Origin: Nocardia brasiliensis
GTDB taxonomy: Bacteria; Actinomycetota; Actinomycetes; Mycobacteriales; Mycobacteriaceae
Reading direction: 5' to 3'
Length of the DNA: 64,000 nt
Assembly: GCF_011801125.1 (NCBI RefSeq)
Contig: NZ_CP046171.1
Coordinates: forward strand, 1,984,001 to 2,048,000
The notes under the pieces are model-generated. The model searched no databases. It saw only the letters and a program-made list of their open reading frames with translations, and was not told the origin of the DNA. Both the position numbers and the translations under genes were made by a program. Shown piece after piece: positions 1 through 7,921 of the stretch (positions within the stretch are counted from its first letter, which is position 1; each line of letters begins with the position of its first letter).

Positions 1-82
1 ACGTAGGTCTCACTCGTTCGTTGTCAGGGATTGTGCGGCTGTCCGGTTCAGGAGGTGAGCACAACCCAGATAGGAGCGAGCC

Positions 83-1252
83 ATGAAGCATCGCATTGTC
101 GTCCTCGGAGCCGGATACGCCGGAGCCAACACCGCGAGCCGCCTCGCCAAGCGGCTGCACGGTGACGATGTCGAGATCACCGTGGTCAACGCCGACACCG
201 AATTCGTCGAGCGGATCCGCTTGCACCAGCTGGCGAGCGGACAGGACCTGCCGTCGCGTCCGCTGCGGGAGCTCTTCGCGGGCACCGGCATCCAGGTGCG
301 TACCGCCCGGGTCACCGCGGTGGACGTCGACCGCAAGTCCGTCGCCCTCGACGGCGGGGACGCTCTCGCCTACGACACCCTCGTCTACGCGCTCGGCAGC
401 ACCGCCACCGACCACGGCGTCCCCGGGGTCGCCGAGCACGCCTACAACATCGCGGGGAAACAGGCCGCGTCGCGGCTGCGGGATCGGCTGCGCGCGTTGC
501 CGGCCGGCGCGTCCGTGCTGATCGTGGGCGGCGGCCTGACCGGTATCGAGGCGGCCACCGAGATCGCCGAGGCGTATCCGGACCTGGCCGTCGCGATCGC
601 CGCCCGCGGCGGTGTCGGCGACTGGCTCAGCGAGAAGGCGCAACGGCATCTGCGCCGCGTGTTCGACCGGTTCGGCATCACCGTGCACGAGCACGCCGAC
701 GTCGCGCGCGTCGAAGCGAACACCGTGGTCACCGCAGCCGGGGAGATTCCGGCCGAGGTGACCGTGTGGACCGCCGGTTTCACCGTGCACCCGATCGCGG
801 CCGCCACCACCCTCGAGGTCTCCGACACCGGACGGATCGTCGTGGACGCCGGTATGCGCTCGGTCTCACACCCCGACGTCTACGCGGTCGGTGACGCCGC
901 GCTGGCCATCGGTGTCGGCGGCAAACCGCTGCGGATGGCTTGCGCCACAGCGACTCCCATGGCCTGGCTGGCCGCCGACGTCCTCGCCGCGCGGCTGACC
1001 GGACGCAAGGTGCCCGAGGCCCCGATCGGCTACGCCCTGCAATGCGTCAGCCTCGGTCGGCACGACGGGCTCGTCCAGCGGGTGACGCCCGCCGACGAGG
1101 TCACCTCCACCGTCTTCACCGGCTGGGTCGGCGCCCGCATCAAGGAGATGATCTGCGCGAGCACCACCTGGGGTATCGCACACCCGACCATGATGCTGCC
1201 GAGCCGTCGCCGCCACGTCGTCACCGGCACGGATCAGCTCAACGCCGCGTGA
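83..1252 (+). CDS. NDH-2-like NAD(P)/FAD oxidoreductase
   Basis: A 389-residue two-dinucleotide-binding-domain flavoprotein of the type II NADH dehydrogenase class, which would pass electrons from NAD(P)H through FAD to a quinone or another acceptor. The FAD Rossmann motif GAGYAG is at residues 9-14, the second (NAD) motif GGGLTG is near 149-154, and the second FAD contact YAVGDAA is near 266-272. No membrane segment is evident; the family usually attaches peripherally. The start ATG has a good AGGAG Shine-Dalgarno about 7 nt upstream. It stands alone and faces glpD tail to tail. The acceptor cannot be told from sequence; it may equally be a generic FAD disulphide/quinone reductase. Confidence 0.8.
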   Translation: MKHRIVVLGAGYAGANTASRLAKRLHGDDVEITVVNADTEFVERIRLHQLASGQDLPSRPLRELFAGTGIQVRTARVTAVDVDRKSVALDGGDALAYDTLVYALGSTATDHGVPGVAEHAYNIAGKQAASRLRDRLRALPAGASVLIVGGGLTGIEAATEIAEAYPDLAVAIAARGGVGDWLSEKAQRHLRRVFDRFGITVHEHADVARVEANTVVTAAGEIPAEVTVWTAGFTVHPIAAATTLEVSDTGRIVVDAGMRSVSHPDVYAVGDAALAIGVGGKPLRMACATATPMAWLAADVLAARLTGRKVPEAPIGYALQCVSLGRHDGLVQRVTPADEVTSTVFTGWVGARIKEMICASTTWGIAHPTMMLPSRRRHVVTGTDQLNAA

Positions 1253-1289
1253 TGCCAGACCTGTTGGCAGAGTGGATCTCCGGACGCCA

Positions 1290-1315
1290 CGCGCCGACGA
1301 ACTCTCGTCGGCGCG
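1290..1315. terminator. hairpin between convergent genes
   Basis: A perfect 11-bp inverted repeat (1290-1300 and 1305-1315) with an ACTC loop lies between the stops of the flavoprotein gene and glpD. It has no T-tract, as is common for actinobacterial terminators, and could serve both strands. Confidence 0.6.
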
Positions 1316-1362
1316 CGGCGGCCTTCGCCGCGTCACAGTGCGGCTCTGATCGATCGGGGTCC

Positions 1363-2913
1363 TCAGGTGACCGGGGCGAGGGCGGCTAGGGCTGCTGGGG
1401 TGGCTGCGGCGCGGTCGGTGCGGACCAGACCGATACGGGTGCGGCGGTCGAGCAGGTCGTCCGGGGTCAGGGCGGCCTCGTGGGTTACCGCGAAGGCGAA
1501 TTCCGCCGCGGTGACGTCGATTCCGGGTGCGACCGGTTCGGCCAGTGCCGGGTCGGATTGTGCGGTGGCGAGAATGGCGGCGGCCTCGCTGCCGTAACGG
1601 TCGATCAGCGTGGACGGTGCGTGGATACGATCGCGTGCCGCACCGGATACCGCGCCTACCAACGGAAGTCGCCGGGTGCGGCAGGGACCGGCGGACAACC
1701 CGGCGCGGGTCACCGCGGCGTCGACGGCGTCCTGCGCCATGCGGCGATAGGTGGTCAGCTTGCCGCCGACGATGGTGATGACACCGGTCGGCGAGGTCAG
1801 CACCGCGTGCTTGCGCGAGATGTCGGCGGTGCTGTCGTCGGCGGTCTGCAACAGCGGCCGCAGGCCGGCGTAGCTGCCGCGAATATCGGCCCGGGTCAAC
1901 GGTTCCCGCAGCGCGGTGTTGATGGTGTCGAGCAGGAAGTCGATCTCGGCCTCGGTCGGCTCGGGCTCGTCGGGCACCGGGCCCGGCGCGTCCTCGTCGG
2001 TCAAGCCGAGATACACCCGGCCGTGCGCGGCGGGGAAGGCGAAGACGAATCGGCTGGTGCTGCCGGGCACCGGCACCGTGAGCGACGCGGTGAGCCCGCC
2101 GAACGCGGCGGCGTCGAACACCAGATGCGTGCCGCGGCTCGGCCGCAACTCGATACTCGGATCGACCTGGTCGGCCCACACGCCGGTCGCGTTCACCACC
2201 GCGCGCGCCCGCACCGTCATGCGCTCGCCGCTGAGGGTGTCCCGCAGGGTCGCCGAATCTCCGGTCACGTCAAGGGCTTCCACGCGGGTGAGCACCGTCG
2301 CGCCCTGGGCCGCCGCGGTGCGGGCCAGCGCCACCACCAGGCGGGCATCGTCGACGAGCTGTCCGTCCCACGCTTGCAGTCCACCGCGCAACCCCGCGCG
2401 CCGCACGGTCGGGGCGAGTCGCAGCGCCTCGGCGGCGGCGACCCGGCGCGACCGGGGCAGGATCGCGGCGGGGGTGCCCGCGCCGCGGCGCAGCAGATCA
2501 CCTGCCACGAAACCGGCGCGCACGAGCGCGCTGTGCGCGGCGCCGATGCCGGGCAGCAGGGGGACCAGCTGCGGCAGCGGTCGCACGAGATGCGGTGCGG
2601 TGGTACCGATCAGGATGCCGCGCTCGACGGCGCTCTCGTGCGCGATGCCGACCTGCCCGCTGGCGAGATACCGCAACCCGCCGTGCACCAGTTTGGAGCT
2701 CCAGCGGCTGGTGCCGAACGCGAGATCGTGCCGTTCGACCAGCACGGTGCGCAGTCCGCGCGCGGCCGCGTCCAGCGCGGCGCCCGCGCCGGTGACCCCG
2801 CCGCCGATGATCAGCAGATCGATCCCCGTCTCGTCACCGAGCTCGCGCAGCTCGCGTGTGCGCCGGCCCGCGTTGAGGGCCGCATCGCCGGTGATCGTCG
2901 AATTCCTGGTCAT
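1363..2913 (-). CDS. glpD: glycerol-3-phosphate dehydrogenase (FAD)
   Basis: A 516-residue DAO-superfamily flavoenzyme that oxidises sn-glycerol 3-phosphate to dihydroxyacetone phosphate and feeds electrons to the quinone pool. The FAD Rossmann motif GGGVTG is at residues 37-42, followed by the GlpD signature SSKLVHGGLRYL. The conserved C-terminal FAD stretch GGKLTTYR is also present. The length suits the shorter GlpD branch. The ATG start has a GGAAAGG ribosome site. It follows the TetR gene on the same strand after 61 nt, so the two may be co-transcribed. An alkyl-DHAP-synthase-like gene that would use DHAP lies just beyond the TetR gene, suggesting a shared glycerolipid theme; that link is inference. 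Confidence 0.9.
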   Translation of the reverse strand: MTRNSTITGDAALNAGRRTRELRELGDETGIDLLIIGGGVTGAGAALDAAARGLRTVLVERHDLAFGTSRWSSKLVHGGLRYLASGQVGIAHESAVERGILIGTTAPHLVRPLPQLVPLLPGIGAAHSALVRAGFVAGDLLRRGAGTPAAILPRSRRVAAAEALRLAPTVRRAGLRGGLQAWDGQLVDDARLVVALARTAAAQGATVLTRVEALDVTGDSATLRDTLSGERMTVRARAVVNATGVWADQVDPSIELRPSRGTHLVFDAAAFGGLTASLTVPVPGSTSRFVFAFPAAHGRVYLGLTDEDAPGPVPDEPEPTEAEIDFLLDTINTALREPLTRADIRGSYAGLRPLLQTADDSTADISRKHAVLTSPTGVITIVGGKLTTYRRMAQDAVDAAVTRAGLSAGPCRTRRLPLVGAVSGAARDRIHAPSTLIDRYGSEAAAILATAQSDPALAEPVAPGIDVTAAEFAFAVTHEAALTPDDLLDRRTRIGLVRTDRAAATPAALAALAPVT

Positions 2914-2974
2914 CGCAGTACCTTTCCGAAAGAGATGGCATCGCCCGTGCGCCGCTGGGCAGGCGTGGCCGGGG

Positions 2975-3571
2975 TCACCGGGCCCCGGCCGGAACGAGAT
3001 AGCCGTCGATCGCGTGGCGCAGCTCGGCGTCGAGTTCCGCGCCGTGTAGCACCGACGCGACCGTGCCCGCGGATTGCACGGCCGATTGCGCGATCAGCAG
3101 CAGCATGGTGGCCAGATGTTGCGGGTCGCCCGCGCGAATCGAGCCGTCCTGCTGACCTTCTCGAATACCTGCGGCGAACAACTCGAGCAGTGCGCGCTGG
3201 TTGCGGCCGAGCCTGCCGAACACGTAGGTGAGCATCAGGTCGGTGTCGGTGCGGAAGATCTTGCCGAACAACGCGTTCGAGCGCACGGTCGCGGCACCGG
3301 CGACGATGCCCTCGACCAACCTGGCCCGTCCGGTGCCCGCGCTCGGCATGGTGTCGGCGACGATCGCGCGCAGTTCGCGCACGAGCAGCTCGGCCAAGAG
3401 TGCGCCGGTGTCGGGCCAGCGGCGATACACGGTGGGCCTGCTGACCCCGGCCCGTCGGGCCACCTCGGTGAGGGTGGTGCGCCGCACGCCGAATTCCTCG
3501 ACGCAGCGGCGCGCGGCCTCGAAGATCGCGAGGTCGATGGCGGAGGGCGCGGTGTCGTCCGGAGCGGTCAA
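2975..3571 (-). CDS. TetR/AcrR-family regulator
   Basis: A 198-residue repressor-type regulator. The N-terminal helix-turn-helix contains the typical string EVARRAGVSRPTVYRRW, followed by an all-helical ligand domain. I chose the TTG at 3571 because GAGGTG precedes it at good spacing. An upstream in-frame ATG at 3607 lies inside the palindrome at 3593-3625 and would place the start within the promoter. The gene is divergent from the FAD oxidase at 3706 and lies upstream of glpD. It probably binds the shared palindrome and controls itself and the oxidase/lipid-kinase pair. The ligand is unknown. Confidence 0.85.
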   Translation of the reverse strand: MTAPDDTAPSAIDLAIFEAARRCVEEFGVRRTTLTEVARRAGVSRPTVYRRWPDTGALLAELLVRELRAIVADTMPSAGTGRARLVEGIVAGAATVRSNALFGKIFRTDTDLMLTYVFGRLGRNQRALLELFAAGIREGQQDGSIRAGDPQHLATMLLLIAQSAVQSAGTVASVLHGAELDAELRHAIDGYLVPAGAR

Positions 3572-3592
3572 GGTGTCACCTCGGGTCGGATC

Positions 3593-3625
3593 GTTACTAC
3601 TTGACATTCTATGTCAAACTGTAAC
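3593..3625. promoter_or_regulatory. palindromic operator/divergent promoter
   Basis: Nested symmetrical arms GTTAC-N3-TTGACAT-N3-ATGTCAA-N3-GTAAC span 33 bp between the TetR gene and the FAD oxidase. On each strand TTGACA resembles a -35 box and is followed 15 nt later by TAACG. A repressor bound here would block both directions. The TetR product encoded next door is the obvious candidate. Confidence 0.7.
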
Positions 3626-3705
3626 GCATGGTCGAGACGCAGAAGCACACCGGCGGGAAACCGACTCCGGCGGAAAACTCGGGCGTAACCGAGGCCGCGG
3701 CGAGT

Positions 3706-5283
3706 ATGGTCTGGGATGCCTGGGGCATTTCCGCCGGACACAAGCCGTTGTCGGCACAGATCCGGAACCTTCTGACGCAGGTGTTCGGAGTGTCCGGCGA
3801 CCCGGTGGCGCGCCGCGATGAGGGCGATGTGCTGCTCCGCGAGTCGGCGCTCACGCCGGAACAACGAGACGGGTTGGCCGGGGTGGTCGGCGCGGACAAT
3901 GTGTCGGTCGACCACCGCGACCGCTTGCGGCACGCGGGCGGCAAAAGCACGTTCGACCTCTTGCGTCGGCGCGCCGAGGAGCCGCAGGACGCGCCCGACG
4001 CGATCGTCGCCCCCGCTGATCATGCCCAGGTCATGGCCGTGCTGGCCTACTGCGCCGAGCGGGGCGTCGCCGTGGTGCCCTTCGGCGGTGGTACCAGCGT
4101 GGTCGGCGGCGTCGACCCGGTCCGCGGCCGCTTCGACACCGTGATCGCGCTGGATCTGCGCAGGCTCGACACCGTGACCGAGGTGGACCCGATCAGTGCC
4201 ACCGCGACCCTCGGTGCCGGACTCACCGGCCCCCGCGCGGAGAAATTGCTGGCCGCGCACGGACTTTCGCTCGGTCACTTTCCGCAGAGCTTCGAGTTCG
4301 CCACCATCGGCGGGTTCGCCGCGACCCGTTCCTCGGGGCAGGCCTCGGCGGGCTACGGCCGCTTCGACGACATGGTGCAGCGCTTGAAGGTCGCCACCCC
4401 CAGCGGCACCGTGGAACTCGGGCGCGCACCCGCGTCGGCGGCGGGCCCCGACCTGCGCGAGTTGTTCGTCGGCTCGGAGGGTGCGCTCGGTGTGATCACC
4501 GAGGTCACCGTCCGCGTGCATCCGGTGCCGGAAATCGTTGCCTACCAGGCCTGGTCGTTCCCCGACTTCGAAACGGGCACCGCCGCACTGCGTTCGATCG
4601 TGCAGGCGGGCGCGGCGCCGACGGTGCTGCGCCTGTCCGACGAGGCCGAAACCGGCATCAACCTCGCGCGCGCGGGCGATATCGGCGGCAACGCCGTCAC
4701 CGGTTGCCTGGCCATCACCACGTTCGAAGGCAGCGCGGCGCACGTGGCGGCCCGCAGTGCCGAGGCGGGGGCGTTGCTCGCGGGGGCGGGCGGTACCGAT
4801 CTCGGCGAGACCCCGGCCCGCGAGTGGGAGCACGGACGCTTCGGCGCGCCCTACATGCGCGACGCGCTGCTCGATGTCGGCGTGCTCTGCGAAACCCTGG
4901 AGACCGCCACGGTGTGGTCGAACGTTGCGGTGCTCAAGGCGAAGGTCACCGCGGCGCTCACCGACGCGCTCGCCGGGCAGGGTACCCCGCCGCTGGTCAT
5001 GTGCCACATCTCGCACACCTATCCGACCGGCGCCTCGCTGTATTTCACCATCGTGGCCAAACAGCTCGACGACCCGATCGCCCAGTGGCACACCGCGAAA
5101 CACGCCGCGGGCGACGCGATCGTGGCGGCGGGCGGCACCATCACCCATCATCACGCGGTCGGCACCGATCACCGGCCCTGGCTGCCCGCCGAGATCGGTG
5201 ACCTCGGGGTGCGCGTGTTGCGTGCGGTGAAGGCCGAAATCGACCCCGCAGGCATCCTCAATCCTGGAAAGCTGGTGCCGTGA
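3706..5283 (+). CDS. FAD-binding oxidase, alkyl-DHAP synthase-like
   Basis: A VAO/PCMH-family flavoprotein of 525 residues from the chosen start. The PP-loop FAD motif PFGGGTSVVGG, the substrate-domain string GSEGALGVITEV, the C-terminal HHHAVGTDHRPW and the ending DPAGILNPGK are all visible. It resembles the actinobacterial AgpS-type proteins, relatives of alkylglycerone-phosphate synthase, which swap the acyl group of acyl-DHAP for a fatty alcohol. The annotated function of bacterial members is often unproven. ATG 3706 is chosen because MVWDAWG matches the family N-terminus; a longer frame from ATG 3628 has no ribosome site and abuts the operator. The downstream lipid kinase overlaps it by 4 nt, so the pair is translationally coupled. 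Confidence 0.8.
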   Translation: MVWDAWGISAGHKPLSAQIRNLLTQVFGVSGDPVARRDEGDVLLRESALTPEQRDGLAGVVGADNVSVDHRDRLRHAGGKSTFDLLRRRAEEPQDAPDAIVAPADHAQVMAVLAYCAERGVAVVPFGGGTSVVGGVDPVRGRFDTVIALDLRRLDTVTEVDPISATATLGAGLTGPRAEKLLAAHGLSLGHFPQSFEFATIGGFAATRSSGQASAGYGRFDDMVQRLKVATPSGTVELGRAPASAAGPDLRELFVGSEGALGVITEVTVRVHPVPEIVAYQAWSFPDFETGTAALRSIVQAGAAPTVLRLSDEAETGINLARAGDIGGNAVTGCLAITTFEGSAAHVAARSAEAGALLAGAGGTDLGETPAREWEHGRFGAPYMRDALLDVGVLCETLETATVWSNVAVLKAKVTAALTDALAGQGTPPLVMCHISHTYPTGASLYFTIVAKQLDDPIAQWHTAKHAAGDAIVAAGGTITHHHAVGTDHRPWLPAEIGDLGVRVLRAVKAEIDPAGILNPGKLVP

Positions 5284-6236
5284 CACAGGATTCATCCCGC
5301 ACCGGGCGTTCGGTCACCGTGGTGACCAATCCCCGGTCCGGACACGGCAAGGGCCACGACGTCGCCGCCGCGGCCCTGGCGCGGCTGCGCGCGCGGGACG
5401 TCGAGATCACCGAGGTGCGCGCGCCCTCGGCCGCCGAATCGGTACGGCGGGTGCGGGATTCGATCGAGCGGGACCGCCCGGACGCCGTGGTCTGCATCGG
5501 CGGCGACGGACTGGTCAACGTGATCCTCGCGGCCGTCGCCGAATCGGGCGTGCCGCTGGCCATGATCCCGGCGGGTACCGGCAACGATCTCGCCAGGGAG
5601 CTCGGAATCCCGACCGAAGACCCGGTGGCGGCCGCCGACGTGGTGCTCGACGGGCGCGCGCGGGCGATCGACCTCGGCCGGATCGATTCGCCGGTACCCG
5701 ATTCGGCGCCGATCTGGTTCGCCACCGTGTCCGGTACCGGGTTCGACGCGCGGGTCAGCCTGCGCGCCAACCGGATGCGCTGGCCGAAAGGCCGGATGCG
5801 CTACACCGTCGCGGCGCTCGCCGAGATCTCCAGGCTGTTCCCGGTGCCCTATCGGGTGACCTTGACCGGAGCGGTCACCGAGGGGCTGACCAACCCGGGC
5901 AGCGGCTCGAACCTAGAGGTCGACGCGGTGATGGTCGCGATCGGCAACACCCGCACCTACGGCGGCGGCATGCTGATCTGCCCGGACGCGGAGATGGACG
6001 ACGGACTGCTCGATCTGACCGTGGTCGGTGCGCTGTCGCGCCGGGAAATGGTGCGATTGCTGCCCGCCCTGTCCGCGGGCAAACGACAGATCCACCCGAA
6101 GGTCACCCAGTATCGCGCCGCGCAGATCGCGCTCGCCGCGCCGGACACCCCGGCCACCGCCGACGGCGAACCGGCGGGCGCGCTGCCGATCACCGTGCGC
6201 GCGGTGCGGGGTGCGCTGACCGTGTTGGTGCCGTGA
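5280..6236 (+). CDS. diacylglycerol/lipid kinase family protein
   Basis: A 318-residue member of the DAGK/sphingosine-kinase catalytic family, which phosphorylates a lipid hydroxyl with ATP. The nucleotide motif GGDGLVN follows the N-terminal strand, and PAGTGNDLARELG carries the conserved GTGND. The C-terminal beta-sandwich with DDGLLDLTVV is present, so the protein is full length. The GTG start overlaps the TGA of the oxidase gene (GTGA). Coupling to an ether-lipid-like enzyme suggests that it phosphorylates a glyceride made or remodelled by its partner. That is an inference; the substrate could also be plain diacylglycerol. Confidence 0.88.
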   Translation: MTQDSSRTGRSVTVVTNPRSGHGKGHDVAAAALARLRARDVEITEVRAPSAAESVRRVRDSIERDRPDAVVCIGGDGLVNVILAAVAESGVPLAMIPAGTGNDLARELGIPTEDPVAAADVVLDGRARAIDLGRIDSPVPDSAPIWFATVSGTGFDARVSLRANRMRWPKGRMRYTVAALAEISRLFPVPYRVTLTGAVTEGLTNPGSGSNLEVDAVMVAIGNTRTYGGGMLICPDAEMDDGLLDLTVVGALSRREMVRLLPALSAGKRQIHPKVTQYRAAQIALAAPDTPATADGEPAGALPITVRAVRGALTVLVP

Positions 6237-6248
6237 GCGCGTAGTCCG

Positions 6249-7112
6249 CTACGGGGCGAAGGTGACCCGGTGCATCCGGTCGACGGTGCGCCGGTCGACG
6301 ATCACCAGCGACTCCGGCGCGGGCCGCATGGTCTGACCGGCGCGCAGCTGTTCCATCAGTCGCCGCCAACGAAAGCAGTGCAGTACGAACGCCATTCGGT
6401 TCGAGCGCCGGCCACGCGCGTGCTGGCCGGCCTTGGCCACCGTGGCGGGCACGTCGAGCAGGAGCATGTGCAGCTCGCGGCCGTATCCCGCGGCCCAGAA
6501 CGCGATCACCCGCCGTGCCCACCCGACCGTGGCACAGTCGTGGATCACCACCGGACCGTCGGTATCGCGCAGGGCCGCGCGGATTCCGGCGAAGTGCGCG
6601 ACGTGCACGACGGGCCGCCACAGCGCATAGGGGATCCGGCCGAGCCGGTGCCGCAACCGATTGCGCACCTGCAGCGAGTCGAGCACCACCGATCCCTGCG
6701 GCCCGCCGCACGGCTGCTCGGCATCGGTGGTGGTGCCGAAGAACCGGCGCAGCACAGTGCTTTTGCCGGCACCGGGCAGACCGGCGACGACCAGTGCCGC
6801 GCTCGCGGGATACCGCAACTCGGTCACGGACCGACCACGCAGGTCGTGCACGGCGTCGGGCGTGAAAACCGGTGGCAGCTCGGGCCGGGCGACCAGATCC
6901 GCGGGCGGCCAGAGGGCCTCGGCGGGCAGTGCGGCTGTGGTGGGCGGGAGCACGGCTTCGTCGGCGTACGTGTCGAGCGGGGGCTTCACCTCTTCCAGCG
7001 TCCCGAAACGTCTTCGGCGCCGCAACGGGGAATACCCTGGTTTTTCACTGAGATTCCCCTGAAAACGACTGCCGGATGTATTCACTCTTTCCAGCGTCCG
7101 GATGCCGGGCAT
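6249..7112 (-). CDS. P-loop AAA/kinase-like ATPase
   Basis: A protein of about 287 residues with a proline-rich N-terminal stretch and then a clear Walker A, GLPGAGKST. It is followed by a kinase-like region with VVIHDCATVGWARR and the basic segment ARGRRSNRM, which could form an LID-like arginine patch. It resembles zeta-toxin/adenylate-kinase-like small-molecule kinases more than mechanical AAA proteins, but I cannot assign a substrate. The start is uncertain: ATG 7112 is used, while TTG 7121 or an internal GTG near 6990 are possible. It converges with the lipid kinase gene with only 12 nt between stops. No partner gene is evident. Confidence 0.7.
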   Translation of the reverse strand: MPGIRTLERVNTSGSRFQGNLSEKPGYSPLRRRRRFGTLEEVKPPLDTYADEAVLPPTTAALPAEALWPPADLVARPELPPVFTPDAVHDLRGRSVTELRYPASAALVVAGLPGAGKSTVLRRFFGTTTDAEQPCGGPQGSVVLDSLQVRNRLRHRLGRIPYALWRPVVHVAHFAGIRAALRDTDGPVVIHDCATVGWARRVIAFWAAGYGRELHMLLLDVPATVAKAGQHARGRRSNRMAFVLHCFRWRRLMEQLRAGQTMRPAPESLVIVDRRTVDRMHRVTFAP

Positions 7113-7169
7113 ATCTGGCAATATCGGACAATACGGACGGCGTCGAATCGTGATGCATCCGCGCCGGGA

Positions 7170-7763
7170 TTACTCCGCGCGGGCGCGCCGGGGTCGGGCC
7201 CGAATGTGCATGCGCTCGCCCTGACTGCCGAACAGACTGAGCAGTTCCACGGGGCCGCGGCCGGTGCTGCCGAACCAATGTGGTTGGCGGGTATCGAATT
7301 CGGCGGCCTCGCCGGGGCCGAGCACGACATCGTGCTCGCCGAGGATCATCCGCAACCGGCCGGACAGCACGTAGAGCCACTCGTAGCCCTCGTGCACCCG
7401 CACCTCCGGTTCGGTGCGATCGGCGGGCAGCACCATTTTGAAGGCCTGTAGCGGTCCTGGCTGCCGGGTGAGCGGAAAGACGGTGATACCGTTCACTTTC
7501 CGCGCGGGGGCGTGGACCCGGGGGTCGGCGGTTCTGGGGGCGACGACGAGTTCGTCGAGTGGTACCTGCAAGGCCTGTGCGATCGGCAGCAACAGTTCGA
7601 GGCCGGCGCGGCGCCGGCCGGATTCCAAGCGCGACAGCGTGCTCTTGGAGATCCCGGTCGTCTCGGCCAACGCGGTCAGCGTCACGTTGCGCTGAGTGCG
7701 CGCGGCTTTGAGCCGTGGACCGATGTCGGCGAGGGTCGCGGCGATGCTCGGCTGGTTCTCCAT
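7170..7763 (-). CDS. XRE-family regulator with cupin domain
   Basis: A 197-residue one-component regulator. An N-terminal XRE helix-turn-helix (about residues 13-70, ALAETTGISKSTLSRLESG) is joined to a C-terminal cupin_2 barrel (about 105-180, VHEGYEWLYVLSGRLRMIL and a later HWFG). Cupin domains in this architecture bind a small effector or metal. It is transcribed divergently from the flavoprotein gene at 7918, across a 77-nt gap that holds a small AT-rich inverted repeat. It probably controls that flavoprotein and itself. Confidence 0.9.
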   Translation of the reverse strand: MENQPSIAATLADIGPRLKAARTQRNVTLTALAETTGISKSTLSRLESGRRRAGLELLLPIAQALQVPLDELVVAPRTADPRVHAPARKVNGITVFPLTRQPGPLQAFKMVLPADRTEPEVRVHEGYEWLYVLSGRLRMILGEHDVVLGPGEAAEFDTRQPHWFGSTGRGPVELLSLFGSQGERMHIRARPRRARAE

Positions 7764-7794
7764 TGCTCCAGTGCACCTCGATTTCCCGGAAACA

Positions 7795-7808
7795 GCAATA
7801 TTTGTTGC
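7795..7808. promoter_or_regulatory. possible XRE operator
   Basis: The imperfect palindrome GCAA-TATTTG-TTGC is an unusually AT-rich island in the divergent gap between the XRE-cupin gene and the leader of the flavoprotein gene. Its position suits autoregulation; the assignment is weak. Confidence 0.35.
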
Positions 7809-7840
7809 CGTAACTGGACGCGGAGCGGCACGCTGACGAC

Positions 7841-7863
7841 ATGAGCGAACGCAGTGAGCGAAT
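7841..7863 (+). repeat. MSERSER dispersed element, copy 1
   Basis: These 23 bases start ATGAGCGAACGCAGTGAGCG and match 53221-53243 at 21 positions. In both copies the element supplies an ATG and codes MSERSER. I recall similar sequences ahead of many genes in Nocardia and relatives, but did not search for them. Confidence 0.6.
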
Positions 7864-7921
7864 CATGACACAGCGCGCATCGCGCATGGCGGAGCCGAGC
7901 GCTCGCGAGGCGGAGGCATGA
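7841..7921 (+). CDS. 26-codon leader ORF coupled to flavoprotein gene
   Basis: A short frame (26 codons plus stop) begins at the MSERSER element and ends in a TGA that overlaps the ATG of the flavoprotein gene at 7918 (ATGA). It contains the purine-rich ribosome site of the downstream gene (GCGGAGGC). The peptide is rich in Ser, Arg and Glu and resembles nothing I recognise. It may act only to deliver ribosomes to the next start, or may not be translated. Confidence 0.35.
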   Translation: MSERSERIMTQRASRMAEPSAREAEA

